DNA from: Arthrobacter sp. AFG20
Lineage (GTDB): Bacteria > Actinomycetota > Actinomycetes > Actinomycetales > Micrococcaceae
DNA: 64,000 nt
Direction: 5' to 3'
Assembly (NCBI RefSeq): GCF_002892795.1
Contig: NZ_PJMC01000004.1
Coordinates: 186,001 to 250,000 of the forward strand
Each line of letters starts with the position of its first letter. Position 1 is the first letter of the stretch. Of this stretch, positions 40,044 to 47,965 are shown one piece after another. Made by a program: the position numbers and the translations under genes. The notes under the pieces are model-generated. The model worked only from the letters and a program-made list of their open reading frames with translations. It was not told where the DNA came from and made no database searches.

Positions 40044-41729
40044 ATGAGGACCACCAACGTTCGGCCCACCACGATCCGAAAACTCACCATTTTCTGCGCC
40101 GCCGCAGGCCTGATCGCCACCGGCGGCATGGGCACAGCCCTGGCCAAGGGCGGCGGCGGAACAGCCAAGCCGCCCAAGGGGATCGTCTCCCCGTGGGTGG
40201 TTCCCACGCTGGCCACCCCCGCCTTCTCCGTCCCAGCCGCCCAGCTGCACGGCTTCGACGACACCGGCCTTGCCCGCAACGCCACCGTGGACGGCGCGGC
40301 CTGCCCCACCGCTGACCCGGCTGATTTCGGCGGCACCGTCACCATCAACGGCGTCGTCATCACCATCCCCTGCAACCTCATCGTCCAGATGCCGGCCAAC
40401 ACGCTGAGCTGGGCCGACTTCGTCCACGGCACCGGCGGCAGCGCCCCGCTGGGCACCGACGGCCTGGAGCTCCGGGCCGTGGGCAACACCGTCGGAACAA
40501 AGCACATCGCCGGCCTGGCCTTCGTCTCCCAGCAGTCGGCCAACACCGGCCGCGGCGAAATCAAGGGAATCGACTACGCCAACGGCGCGCTGAAAATCGC
40601 CAACGCGGCCGGCGGCAGCGTCACCGTGCAGCTGAACGACCCCAAGATCGCCGGCCTGCACGACAGCGCAGGCGCGGACACCGGCCGGTTCAGCAACGGC
40701 CAGTCGCCCGACAACCGCTTCAGCGTGGACCAGGACAATCCGACCATCCACGCCGGCACCGGCTACCCCATGTGCGTCCCGCGCACGGATCCCAGCGTGA
40801 AGGACGATCCGCTCTGCCCGCAGAAGAACCGGCCACTCGCCCCGGGCTGCCGCAACTTCAGCGTCGCCGGCGTTGTCCTGCCGGCCAGCGGCGAACTCAG
40901 CGCGCCGGCGGCCGGCCAGAAGTACTGCTCCCAGTATGTGATGCCGGCCTTCACCGGACTTCCGACGACGGGCCCGGACCCGTCGCAGCAGGCGCCGTTC
41001 GAAGTGGGGGACACCGTGGACTACTCGGGCACCCTCATCCACGGCACCGAGGACTACATCTCGGCACACACCGTGGAGGCCAACCTGGGCATCTACACCC
41101 AGCCCGGCACCCAGCCCAGCTACCTGGCCATCGGCGAGTTCGGCGTCGGCACCGCGGATCCGCTGGCGACGGCGGCCAACGGCGCAGCCCAGGAAACCCA
41201 GGACCGGATGTTCCTCGAGGCCGAGACCACGGACGTCAAGACCGCAGTCGACATCTACTACGAGGACCGCAACCCCGACGGCTCGGTGCGCAACCGCTGG
41301 ATCAGCCCGTTTGAGATGACAGGCGAGAACGGCGTTCCCATCAGCGGCCCCACCGGCGGCATTACCACACAGAACACCGGGGCCCAGCCGCAGCGGGCCC
41401 GGCTGCGGGCCACCAAGGCGCCCAACGGGCTGCTCAGCCAGCCGGACCGGACCGTCCGGGTGGGCGTGCGCAGCCTCTGCCTGCCAACGCCGGTGAACGT
41501 CACCACCACCATCAACCAGGCCGCCCTGGACGCGTGCTTCAAGAACGCGCCCATCCGGGCCAACGGGCTCCAGCCGGGGCAGTACATCGCCCCCGTGTTC
41601 GAGTACATCTTCCCGGAGAACGTGATGCCGGGCGATCCGATCGTGCCGAACGACCTCTGGCACCTGCCGTTCCTGGTGAACGGCGAGGGCACCGGCAACG
41701 CGGCGGCCCTGGCGCCGTCGCCGTGGTGA
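40044..41729 (+). CDS. Large secreted protein of unknown function
   Basis: A 561-residue exported protein. The signal peptide is RKLTIFCAAAGLIATGGMGTALA, after a basic start, followed by a Gly/Lys/Pro-rich linker (KGGGGTAKPPKG). The mature part has several cysteines (GAACPTADPA, CNLIVQMP, MCVPRTDP, DPLCPQKN, GCRNFSV, KYCSQYV), beta-rich stretches and a conserved-looking block FEVGDTVDYSGTLIHGTEDYI. No catalytic motif is evident. AAAGGA precedes the ATG. A lipoprotein gene follows 28 bases later. Its position opposite a multicopper oxidase suggests an extracytoplasmic redox or metal role, which is inference. Confidence 0.75.
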   Translation: MRTTNVRPTTIRKLTIFCAAAGLIATGGMGTALAKGGGGTAKPPKGIVSPWVVPTLATPAFSVPAAQLHGFDDTGLARNATVDGAACPTADPADFGGTVTINGVVITIPCNLIVQMPANTLSWADFVHGTGGSAPLGTDGLELRAVGNTVGTKHIAGLAFVSQQSANTGRGEIKGIDYANGALKIANAAGGSVTVQLNDPKIAGLHDSAGADTGRFSNGQSPDNRFSVDQDNPTIHAGTGYPMCVPRTDPSVKDDPLCPQKNRPLAPGCRNFSVAGVVLPASGELSAPAAGQKYCSQYVMPAFTGLPTTGPDPSQQAPFEVGDTVDYSGTLIHGTEDYISAHTVEANLGIYTQPGTQPSYLAIGEFGVGTADPLATAANGAAQETQDRMFLEAETTDVKTAVDIYYEDRNPDGSVRNRWISPFEMTGENGVPISGPTGGITTQNTGAQPQRARLRATKAPNGLLSQPDRTVRVGVRSLCLPTPVNVTTTINQAALDACFKNAPIRANGLQPGQYIAPVFEYIFPENVMPGDPIVPNDLWHLPFLVNGEGTGNAAALAPSPW

Positions 41730-41757
41730 CCCGCACCGTGGTCGGCGGCAGGCTCCC

Positions 41758-42312
41758 ATGAGCTGCTCCTTAGTTCTGTGGCGGGGACTCGCTTCGGGGG
41801 TCCTCGCCACTGCCGCGCTCGCCGGCTGCAGCCCGGCCCCGCCGGTATCGGAGCCACAACTCACCGTGCCACAGGTCACCGCACCGCCGGCAACGGGCCA
41901 GCCGTCGGCCCCCGTCCCGCCGCCGTCCTCCCTAAAGAGGAGTACGACGGCGGGCGCGGCGCCCGCTCGGGCCGGCGGCCGGCGTCGGGGTTCAGACGGT
42001 GACGGTGAAGGCGGAGAGGGTGCCCGCACGGTACCGTCCTTACCCGCCGGCTGGCCGGCTGACGTTCCTGTTCCGCCCGGCCAGCTTCAGGGATCGGGCG
42101 GCACCGCCGGATCATGGACCGCGCTGCTGACGGTCTCCGGCGGTGCGGATCAGGTGCTTGCGGCGGCGGGGGCGTTCTATGAGTCGAACGGCTTTACCCG
42201 GACCGGCAGCGGGCAGTTGCGCAAGGGCCCGTACGCAATCGTGATGGTGGCGCGGAACAGGGACCACTCCGCGACACAGACGGACCTGACGGTGTCGCTG
42301 GGCAAGGGCTAG
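41758..42312 (+). CDS. Lipoprotein of unknown function
   Basis: A 184-residue protein with a lipoprotein signal (LASGVLATAALAGC, lipidated cysteine near residue 24). A long Pro/Ala/Gly linker follows, including a basic-then-acidic low-complexity segment (RAGGRRRGSDGDGEGGEGAR). The C-terminal 85 residues form a small domain (LPAGWPADVPVPPGQLQGSGG, then FYESNGFTRTG and GPYAIVMVARNRD) that resembles small substrate- or wall-associated lipoprotein domains. It lies 28 bases after the secreted protein gene and may be co-transcribed with it. Confidence 0.65.
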   Translation: MSCSLVLWRGLASGVLATAALAGCSPAPPVSEPQLTVPQVTAPPATGQPSAPVPPPSSLKRSTTAGAAPARAGGRRRGSDGDGEGGEGARTVPSLPAGWPADVPVPPGQLQGSGGTAGSWTALLTVSGGADQVLAAAGAFYESNGFTRTGSGQLRKGPYAIVMVARNRDHSATQTDLTVSLGKG

Positions 42313-42874
42313 TAAAAGCAGGCATCACGAAGGGCTGAGCCCGGGTGTGCTGGCAGAGCTATGAACAACCGCCGTCTGCTGACGAGTCCTCGGTCGCGCC
42401 GTTTTTGCCAAAAAGGGCCGCTTCGAAGCCACTTCAGGCTGCCCTTTGTAGCGAAACGGCGAAGGGCGAAATGACGAAGCTGGCCCTGCCGGAAGGTGCT
42501 CCCCTCTAAAGGCACCGGGCCCGTGGAGGGCTCCGTCGGTCCCGGTGCCAGCCGGTTTTCGCGCGGAAGACGAGTGTCCGGCAATCAAATTCTCGCCAGC
42601 CAAGCTTGGGAAAACCTTGCGCACCATGGCCCCGGACGGCGGTGCCCTCCGGAAGCCTTTCCGCCGGGCCCGGAATGCATGGGGGACATTGCGGGCCCGG
42701 CGCCTGAACCTGCCATCATTTGCCCCGTGACGGCCGGCCTGTGCGAGTGAGACAACTCTGTCCCGCCTGCCTTGGGGAAAGCTGGGACCACCTTGGGGAC
42801 CCGCTGGACGGTCGCTGCATGCCCCGGTTCCTCGCCGAGACGCGGCCAAAGGGCGGGGTGAAGTTAGCCGGAAA
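42313..42874. other. 562-base gene-free stretch with strong hairpins
   Basis: Frames here are Arg/Pro/Gly-rich on both strands and unconvincing. Two strong stem-loops are visible: GGCACCGGG (42511-42519) with CCCGGTGCC (42541-42549), and CCGGGCCCG (42664-42672) with CGGGCCCGG (42692-42700). They may be terminators of the lipoprotein and membrane-protein genes or part of an RNA. Confidence 0.5.
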
Positions 42875-43345
42875 CTACCCGCCCCACACCGAGAATGAGC
42901 CGGAGTGCCCGGCGATCACGCTCTGGTAGACGACAAAGAGCCCGGCGAACACGCCCAGCGTTAGGGCCGCGATGCGGGCGGGACGGGAGCGCTGGAGCCC
43001 GGCCAGCGCCGGGATTCGCTCGGCCAAGGGCGCGAAGGTGGCGGCGAGCATCAGCACCACAACAAAGAAGAAGACGACGGCGGCGATCTTCAGGATGTCG
43101 CCCTGCCGGGCATGGGCCTGGATGGCGTCGGTGGCGCCCCGGGTCTCCTGCAGCTGCTCACCGGCCTGCGCGGTGATGAGCGCCATTGGGGCAAGGATCA
43201 GTGCCAGCACGCCCAGCGGCCACGCGAGATATCGGCGGGTCCGGCCAGCCAGACCATAGATGACGGCGCCCAGGCCGGCGAGCGGCCCGAAGACGACGAC
43301 GCCGTGGACCAGGAGGATGTGGGCCGGAAGGCCGCCGATCAGCAT
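42875..43345 (-). CDS. Four-helix membrane protein (DUF2231-like)
   Basis: A 156-residue membrane protein: IGGLPAHILLVHGVVVFGPLAGLG, LAWPLGVLALILAPMALITAQAG, ILKIAAVVFFFVVVLMLAATFAP and ARIAALTLGVFAGLFVVYQSVIAGHSG. The LPAHILLVHG start and AGHSG end, with conserved histidines, resemble DUF2231 proteins, which may bind haem or other cofactors. A single gene with an AAGGAG-like site before the ATG. Function not known. Confidence 0.75.
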   Translation of the reverse strand: MLIGGLPAHILLVHGVVVFGPLAGLGAVIYGLAGRTRRYLAWPLGVLALILAPMALITAQAGEQLQETRGATDAIQAHARQGDILKIAAVVFFFVVVLMLAATFAPLAERIPALAGLQRSRPARIAALTLGVFAGLFVVYQSVIAGHSGSFSVWGG

Positions 43346-43586
43346 AATTCGAAGCTCCTTGCAGGTCAGAGGGGCGCAGGTGCCTTGAATCTAGCATCGG
43401 GGGAGCCGATGGCCTATGGGTTGCGGCCACCCCGGTTTCGGTGGCGGCCAGGCAAGGCCCACAGCCCTCCGGCGGAAATATTTCACAAAAGTGGGAACTT
43501 TTCAGGAATTTCCCGCGGTGCTCGAACGTTCCTTGGATAACGCCACAGGCGTACCGCGCCAGGGGCGCAAGGGAGAGGACGAGGCG

Positions 43587-44480
43587 ATGAAAAACATCGG
43601 CCACTTTGGACCCCGGAACTTCGCTGCGGACGCAACGGCCCCACACCCCTGGAGCCGGTACGTGGCAATCGGAGATTCGTTCACCGAGGGCATCGGTGAC
43701 CCCGAGGAACGCTGCGCCGGAGGGCTCCGGGGCTGGGCGGACCGGGTGGCAGAGGAGCTCAGCGCGGAGCGGAAAGACTTTGCCTACGCCAATCTGGCCA
43801 TCCGTGGCCTGCTGCTGGACCAGATTCTTGACCAGCAGATGGAACCGGCAGCGGAGCTGAAGCCGGACTTGATCACGCTGTCGGCCGGCGGGAACGACAT
43901 GGTGTTCCACCGCACCGACCCGGACAAGCTGGCGGCCAAGCTGGAGGCTGGAGTTGAACGGCTGAGTGACACCGGTGCCACCATCATGCTGTTCGCCGGG
44001 CCGGACTGGCGGCGCACGCCCATCCTGGGGCGCAGCCGCTCCCGGATAGCCATCTTCAACGAGAACATCCGGATCGTCGCCGCCGCGCACGACTGTCTGC
44101 TGGTGGACCTGTGGACGCTGCCCGGGCTCAGGGATCCGCGGATGTGGGACCCGGACCGGCTGCACTTCTCGCCGCTGGGCCACCACACCATCGCCATGCA
44201 GGTGCTGGACACCCTGCAGGTGCAGCATTCACTGCAGCCGCTGGAGCCGAAGGCCCTGCCGCACAGCAACTGGCGCGACGCCCGTGCCGGGGACCTGGCC
44301 TGGGCCCGCACCTACTTCCTGCCATGGGCGTGGCAGCGCATCACGCCGCCGCGCATTCCCCTGCCGGGTGTCCACGACCATCCGGCGCCCGCGCCCCTCC
44401 TGCCGAAGCGGCCGGTGTTCGCGCCGGTTTATGCCGTGCGGACCGTTGCGATGAAGGCCGTGGCTGAGTTTCTGGCCTAG
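43587..44480 (+). CDS. SGNH/GDSL hydrolase
   Basis: A 297-residue esterase or lipase of the SGNH family. Block I is IGDSFTEGIGDPEE near residue 28 (nucleophile serine), block II contains the glycine of AIRGLLLDQI, block III is SAGGNDMVFH (oxyanion asparagine), and block V is DRLHFSPLGHH with the catalytic Asp and His. There is no signal peptide, so it is probably cytoplasmic. The ATG at 43587 is preferred because the frame upstream is low-complexity. A hairpin at 44513-44544 and the bidirectional terminator at 44617 follow. Confidence 0.9.
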   Translation: MKNIGHFGPRNFAADATAPHPWSRYVAIGDSFTEGIGDPEERCAGGLRGWADRVAEELSAERKDFAYANLAIRGLLLDQILDQQMEPAAELKPDLITLSAGGNDMVFHRTDPDKLAAKLEAGVERLSDTGATIMLFAGPDWRRTPILGRSRSRIAIFNENIRIVAAAHDCLLVDLWTLPGLRDPRMWDPDRLHFSPLGHHTIAMQVLDTLQVQHSLQPLEPKALPHSNWRDARAGDLAWARTYFLPWAWQRITPPRIPLPGVHDHPAPAPLLPKRPVFAPVYAVRTVAMKAVAEFLA

Positions 44481-44512
44481 CGCCCGGAAACCGGGCGGCG
44501 GTACCGGTGAGC

Positions 44513-44544
44513 GTACGACGGCGGCTGGCCGGCCGCCGTCGTAC
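44513..44544. terminator. Perfect stem-loop downstream of the GDSL hydrolase gene
   Basis: GTACGACGGCGGC pairs exactly with GCCGCCGTCGTAC around a short G/C loop. There is no clear T-run. It lies 33 bases after the hydrolase stop. Confidence 0.6.
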
Positions 44545-44616
44545 GTGTCCGACGGCGGGTGGTGCGGCGTGTCCGGCAGCGGGCTGGGGCGGAGCTCTCC
44601 CAGGCGGGCGGGCGGC

Positions 44617-44726
44617 GCGAAAAAGCCCCGCACCATTCCTGAAGAGGCGGTGCGGGGCTTTTCCGTGGGCGGCGACCGATCTGGGGAATCGAATGCCGCC
44701 CCCGCAAAAGTTACCCTAAGGTAACC
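44617..44726 (-). terminator. Structured 3' element with a strong bidirectional terminator, copy 2
   Basis: AAAGCCCCGCACC pairs with GGTGCGGGGCTTTT (44645-44662); five A precede and four T follow, so it works in both directions between the convergent GDSL and protease genes. On the minus strand it is preceded by the hairpin GTTACC/GGTAAC and the tract ACTTTTGCGGG, as in copy 1 at 18282-18395. Confidence 0.8.
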
Positions 44727-44766
44727 GGCATTCCAATGTGCGACTTTCTGCGCGAGCCGGCCCGGC

Positions 44767-45672
44767 CTACGGCGTCCCGACGACGATATCCGCGGACTTG
44801 ATTCCGGCGGTGGCGGTGATCCAGTCGATCACTTCCTGCCGGTCCGTGCGGTAGGAGAAGTTCGTTCCCTTGCAGTAGCGGTTGTGGTTGAACGAGGTGA
44901 TGCCGGCGATGATGTTGGACTCGGCCGTGCCATAGAACAGCGGCCCGCCGGAGTCGGCAGTGCAGGTGCCGCCGAGGCCCTTGCCGTTGCCGTTGGTCTG
45001 GACGTTGTAGCCGTCGGCGCTCGCGCTGGTGAGGTTCGTCAGCTTGGACTCGGCCATAAGCCGCTCCCGGAACGAGGTGTCGGAAACCGGGTTGACCTCC
45101 GACATGCCGTAGCCGCTCACGGTGAAGGTTGTTTCCTGCTGTCCTCGTCTGGTGGCCAGCGCATCCAGGGTCCCTGGTGCCGCGAGGCGCGCGTACTCCT
45201 CGAGCATGATGGGCTGGGCCAGGATCACCAGGCCGACGTCCTTCGTTTCGGGGACCTCGGCCATGCTGGTGTAGCCGTAGTCGTACAGTTTGGCCGACTC
45301 CGCGCACTGCGTTCCCTGCGTTCCCTCCGCACAGGGGCCCGGGTAGCCGGTGTCCGGATCCGTTCCGGTTTCAGGGCTCCAGTCCGCGCCGGCGTCCTGC
45401 TGGAAGTAGACCCGCGCCGAGGAACCGACGGCAGTGCAGTGGCCCGCGGTCAGGAACACGGTGGGCGTCAGCAGGGAGCCCGAGCACCTGTGGTGGAAGT
45501 CGCCGCCGGGACCGTAGAAAACCACCAGCCCCACGAAGGGGTGCTCGGTGTCCTTGGCATAGTCGCCGGTAACTGCGCCGGCCGGGACGGCCGTGGTCAG
45601 GGCCAGTACCGCAGCGGCGGCCAGCACGACGGCGGCAGCGCCGCGGGCGCGAAGTTTCTTCCAAATGCGCAT
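44767..45672 (-). CDS. Secreted trypsin-like serine protease (S1 family)
   Basis: A 301-residue exported protease. The signal peptide (AAAVVLAAAAVLALTTAVPAGA) is followed by a chymotrypsin-fold domain. The catalytic triad is readable: His in LTAGHC, Asp in ETKDVGLVIL and Ser in GTCTADSGGPLF. Paired cysteines fit conserved disulfides. There is little room for a propeptide: the mature start would be near VTGDYAKDTEHPFVGLV, which lacks the usual IVGG, so activation may not follow the trypsin scheme. AGGAAG lies 11 bases before the ATG. The terminator element at 44617 follows. Confidence 0.9.
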   Translation of the reverse strand: MRIWKKLRARGAAAVVLAAAAVLALTTAVPAGAVTGDYAKDTEHPFVGLVVFYGPGGDFHHRCSGSLLTPTVFLTAGHCTAVGSSARVYFQQDAGADWSPETGTDPDTGYPGPCAEGTQGTQCAESAKLYDYGYTSMAEVPETKDVGLVILAQPIMLEEYARLAAPGTLDALATRRGQQETTFTVSGYGMSEVNPVSDTSFRERLMAESKLTNLTSASADGYNVQTNGNGKGLGGTCTADSGGPLFYGTAESNIIAGITSFNHNRYCKGTNFSYRTDRQEVIDWITATAGIKSADIVVGTP

Positions 45673-45877
45673 ACAAGCCCCAGCTTCCTCATGCACGGAC
45701 AGCCGGCAGCGCACATCGGAGTACACGGCAGGCGCCAAACAGTCAATGAACCGCGCAAATGTGGCGGTGACTCAAGGTACCACCCGCGGGCAGGTACCGC
45801 GCCGCGTGCAGGTCACGGCGCCGGCGAAAGGGGCCGAAGGGCTATTTTGCGGGCGCCGCAGGCCATAGGCTCCAGCC

Positions 45878-47149
45878 ATGTCATCAGTCATCGTTTGCAG
45901 CGGCCCCCACGACGGCCACGTTTCGCCCATGCTCGGGGTGGCACGCCGCCTGATTGACCGCGGCCACAGGGTGCGGTTTCTGACCGGCCCCGCCTATGAG
46001 GACGCAGTAAAGGACATCGGGGCCGAGTTCCTCCCGCTGGGGCCGGGCGCCGAGTACGCGACCGAATCCAGCGCTGCCACTGGCGTCCAGGCGATCCGCG
46101 AGGGCATCCGCGGGCTGGTGATCGAGCCTGCCCGCGGCCAGTATCTGCCGCTGGCGGCGGCGGTCGCTGCCGAACCGACAGACGCGGTCCTGGCCGAGGT
46201 CACCTTCGTGGGCGCCGCCACCCTGTCCAGGCTTCCGCGCAGCAAGCGGCCCCCGATCATCACCTGCGGCATCCTGCCGCTGACGCTGTCCAGCCGGGAC
46301 TGCGCCCCCTACGGCTCCGGCCTGGCGCCCGGCAAGGGACCGGGCGCCCGCCTGAGGAACCAGGCAATGAACTGGCTGGTCTCCAACGTGGTGCTGAAGG
46401 ACAGCCAGCGGCAGGTGGACGCCCTGACCCGCGAACTGGTGGGAGCGGGGCTGGACGGGCTGTTCATCCTGGACTGGGCCCGCCGCACCGAACTCATCGC
46501 CCAGTTCACCGTGCAGGAGTTCGAGTACCCGCGCTCGGACGCGCCGGGCAACCTGCGCTTCTTCGGGCCGATGTCACGCCACGCCGCCTCCGCCTCCGTG
46601 ACGCCGAAGCCGGAGTGGTGGGGCGAGCTCGACGGCTCCCGCCCGGTGGTTTACGTGACCCAGGGGACCGTCTCCAACGAGGACTTCACGGCCCTGGTGG
46701 GTCCCACCCTCGAGGGGCTCGCCGGGGAGGACGTCACCGTCGTCGTCAGCACCGGCCGCCGCCCGCTCGACGCGCTCCCGCCGCTCCCGGCCAACGCCCG
46801 CGCCGCCGAGTTCCTCCCGGACGCGGAGCTCCTGCCGAAGGTCGACGTCTACGTCACGAACGGCGGCTACGGCGGCCTGCATTACGCCATGGAAAACGGC
46901 GTGCCCATCGTGGTCGCCGGGGACACCGAGGACAAACCCGAGGGTGCCGCCCGGGTGGCCTGGGCCGGCGTCGGGATTAACCTCAAGACCGGCCGGCCCA
47001 AGCCGGAGGCCATCCGCGACGCCGTGCGGAAAGTTCTGGGCGACGGCCGGTACCGCGCGGGAAGCCAGCGGATCGGGGCGGCGATTGCCGCTTCCCCCGG
47101 AGTGGACGGCCTCATCGACGAGATGGAAGCGATGCTGCGGAAGGTGTGA
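45878..47149 (+). CDS. UDP-glycosyltransferase-like (GT1, MGT family) enzyme
   Basis: A 423-residue GT-B fold enzyme. The N-terminal acceptor domain starts SSVIVCSGPHDGHVSPMLGVARRL; the C-terminal donor domain has VVYVTQGTVSNED and the nucleotide-sugar block TNGGYGGLHYAMENGVPIVVAGDTEDK. Members glycosylate macrolides, flavonoids or lipids. There are no secondary-metabolite genes nearby, so a detoxification role is possible. It is divergent from the serine protease. Its substrate cannot be predicted. Confidence 0.88.
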   Translation: MSSVIVCSGPHDGHVSPMLGVARRLIDRGHRVRFLTGPAYEDAVKDIGAEFLPLGPGAEYATESSAATGVQAIREGIRGLVIEPARGQYLPLAAAVAAEPTDAVLAEVTFVGAATLSRLPRSKRPPIITCGILPLTLSSRDCAPYGSGLAPGKGPGARLRNQAMNWLVSNVVLKDSQRQVDALTRELVGAGLDGLFILDWARRTELIAQFTVQEFEYPRSDAPGNLRFFGPMSRHAASASVTPKPEWWGELDGSRPVVYVTQGTVSNEDFTALVGPTLEGLAGEDVTVVVSTGRRPLDALPPLPANARAAEFLPDAELLPKVDVYVTNGGYGGLHYAMENGVPIVVAGDTEDKPEGAARVAWAGVGINLKTGRPKPEAIRDAVRKVLGDGRYRAGSQRIGAAIAASPGVDGLIDEMEAMLRKV

Positions 47150-47220
47150 ACGGCGTGGACCGTGCGGGGTTGGCCGGCACCGGGATGTACCGGTGCCGGC
47201 CAAGGGTCAGGGGGTTCAGA

Positions 47221-47865
47221 TCAGAGCTTGGCCAGCAGTGCCCGCATGTCCTGGATTTCGGCCTCCTGGGCGGTGACGATGGCCTTGCTCAGGTTGATGG
47301 CTTCGGGGTTCTTCCCTCCGGTGGTTTCGGTTTTGGCCATCACGATGGCGCCCTCGTGGTGGGCGATCATCTGGGTCAGGAAGAGCTTTGCCGCTTCGGC
47401 GCCTTGGGCGGCGTCGAGTTTCTTCATGTCGGCGTCGCTCATCATGCCGCCCATCCCACCGGCGCCGTGGGTGGACATGTCGTGACCGGAGGGTGCGTGC
47501 GTGGGTTCGTTCCAGCTGGTGAGCCACCCGGTCATCGTCTCGATTTCCGGACCCTGGGCGGCCTTGATCTTGGTCGCCAATGCGGTCACTTCTGCGGGGA
47601 TGTCCTTCTTGGCAAGCATCATGTCGCTCATCTCCACCGCCTGTGCGTGGTGCGGGATCATCATCTGGGCGAACATGACGTCGGCGGCGTTGTGCTCAGC
47701 GGCGGCAGCGGGGGAGCTGTTGGCCGGTGTGGAGCTGGAGCTGCCATGGTCCATGCCGGTTGTTGGGGTACCGGTGGAGCCGGGCCCTGTTCCAGTGGCG
47801 CAACCGGCCAGGGCAAGAGTCGCGGCGAAGGCAGTGGCGGAGAGGGTCAAAAACTTCTTGGTCAT
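47221..47865 (-). CDS. DUF305 family lipoprotein
   Basis: A 214-residue exported lipoprotein (lipobox LALAGC near residue 22) with a Ser/Thr/Gly linker and two ferritin-like DUF305 repeats. The first repeat has FAQMMIPHHAQAVEMSDMML; the second has FLTQMIAHHEGAIVMAKTE. Paired histidines and many methionines suit Cu(I) binding. It lies about 100 bases downstream of the P-type ATPase gene on the same strand, and both are likely copper genes. AAGGA lies ten bases before the ATG. Confidence 0.9.
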   Translation of the reverse strand: MTKKFLTLSATAFAATLALAGCATGTGPGSTGTPTTGMDHGSSSSTPANSSPAAAAEHNAADVMFAQMMIPHHAQAVEMSDMMLAKKDIPAEVTALATKIKAAQGPEIETMTGWLTSWNEPTHAPSGHDMSTHGAGGMGGMMSDADMKKLDAAQGAEAAKLFLTQMIAHHEGAIVMAKTETTGGKNPEAINLSKAIVTAQEAEIQDMRALLAKL

Positions 47866-47965
47866 GAAAATCAGGTCCTTCAAAATTGTCGGGGCGCGGA
47901 GGCGCCACAAGGAGGGGGCGGGAGCGGGCATGGGTGCGCCGAAAGGGCCGCTGTGTGTCCGGGGT

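Noticed and set aside
39450..42029. 859-residue minus-strand frame
   Set aside because: Covers the secreted protein gene on the other strand and spans two promoter regions; composition is that of antisense GC-rich DNA.
42325..42849. 174-residue minus-strand frame in the gene-free stretch
   Set aside because: Arg/Pro/Ser-rich, no family motif and no ribosome binding site; the region is better explained by hairpins.
44670..44700. tRNA-like TTCGATTCC on the minus strand
   Set aside because: No acceptor stem, anticodon arm or D arm can be formed around it; it is part of the repeated terminator-linked element.
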